Shown piece by piece: positions 63,304-64,000 of a DNA stretch of 64,000 nt. Below the pieces are notes generated by a model. The model was given only the letters and a program-made list of their open reading frames with translations. It did no database searches and was not told where the DNA came from. The stretch covers positions 124,001 through 188,000 of the forward strand of contig NZ_CP162139.1 of assembly GCF_040833985.1 (NCBI RefSeq). Direction: 5' to 3'. This stretch comes from Leptospira sp. WS4.C2. Lineage in GTDB: Bacteria; Spirochaetota; Leptospiria; Leptospirales; Leptospiraceae. The stretch's first letter is position 1; each line of letters opens with the position of its first letter. The position numbers and the translations under genes were made by a program.

Positions 63304-64000
63304 TGAAAGTTGCAATTATACATGATTGGCTCACCGGTATGCGCGGTGGAGAAATAGTGCTCGATAGTTTATTAAAAGCATTTCCCGAAGCGGATTTATT
63401 TACTCTTTTTTATTCCAAAGGAAAACTAAACGAAAGGATAGAAAGTCGTAAGATCACAACTGCGTTTACAAACAACCTTCCTTTTAAAGAAAAATACTAT
63501 CGTTACTATTTACCTATATTTCCCACAGCCATTGAATCTTTGGATCTCAAAGGGTATGATGTGGTGATTAGTTCTTCGCATTGTGTTGCCAAAGGAGTCA
63601 TTCCTCATCCAGATACCTTCCATTTGAGTTATATCCATAGCCCCATGCGTTATGTTTGGGATATGTATTATGATTATTTTCCTAACAGAAAAGGTTTTAA
63701 GTTTTTTCTATTACAATCGATAGCCAACTACCTTCGTACATGGGATGCTGCTTCTGCCAACCGAGTGGATTATTTTACATGTAACTCTCATTTTGTGGGA
63801 AGACGGATCCAAAAGTATTATAGACGCGATTATAAAATTGTTTATCCCCCTTGTTTGCCACAAGATTTCCGAGTCCATGACAATTCCAAAGACGACTATT
63901 ATCTGATGGTTTCGGCCTTTGCTCCTTACAAAAAAATTGATTTAGCCATTGAAGCTTTTCGCGAGAATGGAAAACCGCTCATCCTTGTTGGTGGTGGCCA
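63303..64000 (+). CDS. Group 1 (GT4-type) glycosyltransferase, truncated by window end
   Basis: The frame starts at ATG 63303 (overlapping TAATG) and runs off the window. It begins MKVAIIHDWLTGMRGGEIVL, the usual start of a GT-B glycosyltransferase 4-like N-domain. It continues DVVISSSHCVAKGV and SYIHSPMRYVWDMYYDYF, a pattern seen in WbaZ-like mannosyltransferases. The last visible stretch (SAFAPYKKIDLAIEAF) opens the nucleotide-sugar domain. It probably adds a sugar to LPS or another glycan. Confidence 0.88.
   Translation, partial: MKVAIIHDWLTGMRGGEIVLDSLLKAFPEADLFTLFYSKGKLNERIESRKITTAFTNNLPFKEKYYRYYLPIFPTAIESLDLKGYDVVISSSHCVAKGVIPHPDTFHLSYIHSPMRYVWDMYYDYFPNRKGFKFFLLQSIANYLRTWDAASANRVDYFTCNSHFVGRRIQKYYRRDYKIVYPPCLPQDFRVHDNSKDDYYLMVSAFAPYKKIDLAIEAFRENGKPLILVGGG

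Noticed and set aside
1..64000. CRISPR arrays, rRNA operons, tRNAs or insertion sequences
   Set aside because: No regularly spaced direct repeats, no rRNA-like blocks, no tRNA cloverleaf and no transposase-like protein were found.

Overview
The window looks like chromosomal DNA of a Leptospira, probably an environmental or saprophytic lineage. The base composition is moderately AT-rich. It carries several gene families I know mainly from Leptospira or spirochaetes: a DUF1554 remnant, a DUF1574 protein beside an MBOAT acyltransferase, a spiro-SPASM radical SAM protein, an SBBP beta-propeller remnant and a SurA-like periplasmic chaperone. Many short secreted proteins end their signal peptides in loose spirochaetal lipoboxes. 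I found no tRNA, rRNA, CRISPR array or intact insertion sequence. The only stable RNA gene is tmRNA (ssrA, minus strand, 9413-9761), whose encoded tag reads ANNEFALAA.

Layout. Positions 1-9.4 kb are accessory: a truncated TetR regulator, a LURP-one-related protein, a nuclease-like/ParA fusion facing a Fic protein, small stress-type proteins, a divergent SDR/AraC pair, a decayed barrel gene and an MliC-like lysozyme inhibitor. Next come ssrA and a lipoprotein/FFLEELY-like/MotB-like cluster (9.8-12.4 kb). A second accessory patch (12.4-14.7 kb) holds a HepT/MntA toxin-antitoxin pair and a frameshifted Abi-type gene. From 14.8 to 43 kb the window is mostly core functions: glycerol facilitator, malic enzyme, phasin-like protein behind a double palindrome, an ExbB-ExbD-ExbD-TonB operon, a cobalamin-binding protein, Ktr/Trk potassium uptake, adenosine deaminase-like and MATE genes, an NTE-type phospholipase, a YdjG/YdjI-like membrane stress operon, a DUF1549/DUF1501 pair, gmd, a STAS and a dual cNMP-binding protein, VWA/TPR proteins, NUDIX, RNase D, then purF-queD-queC. 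The stretch 44.5-47.4 kb is a graveyard of surface-protein genes (SBBP and DUF1554) around an unusual acidic/glycine-rich lipoprotein. The right part holds MBOAT-DUF1574, pntA2-pntB, a NarL-type regulator, and a long overlapping minus-strand operon (lysC, SurA-like, spiro-SPASM, SpsF/PseG-like fusion, TPR). It ends with a desaturase, three envelope proteins, an MDR oxidoreductase, an MlaD-like protein and a truncated glycosyltransferase.

How the genes work together. Envelope biology dominates: energised outer-membrane transport, membrane lipid remodelling, glycan building and many lipoproteins. Conflict and defence genes cluster in the two accessory patches. A family of roughly 110-130 bp structured repeats (1323-1452, 5572-5699, and a diverged copy at 18497-18608) sits directly behind genes. 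Decayed genes are frequent: a barrel protein, an Abi protein, a cyclase tail, SBBP and DUF1554. The most unusual single gene is the HsdR_N-like nuclease/ParA fusion at 1554-2870. The most unusual non-coding features are the repeat family and the paired GTGC-N4-GCAC palindromes before the phasin-like gene.
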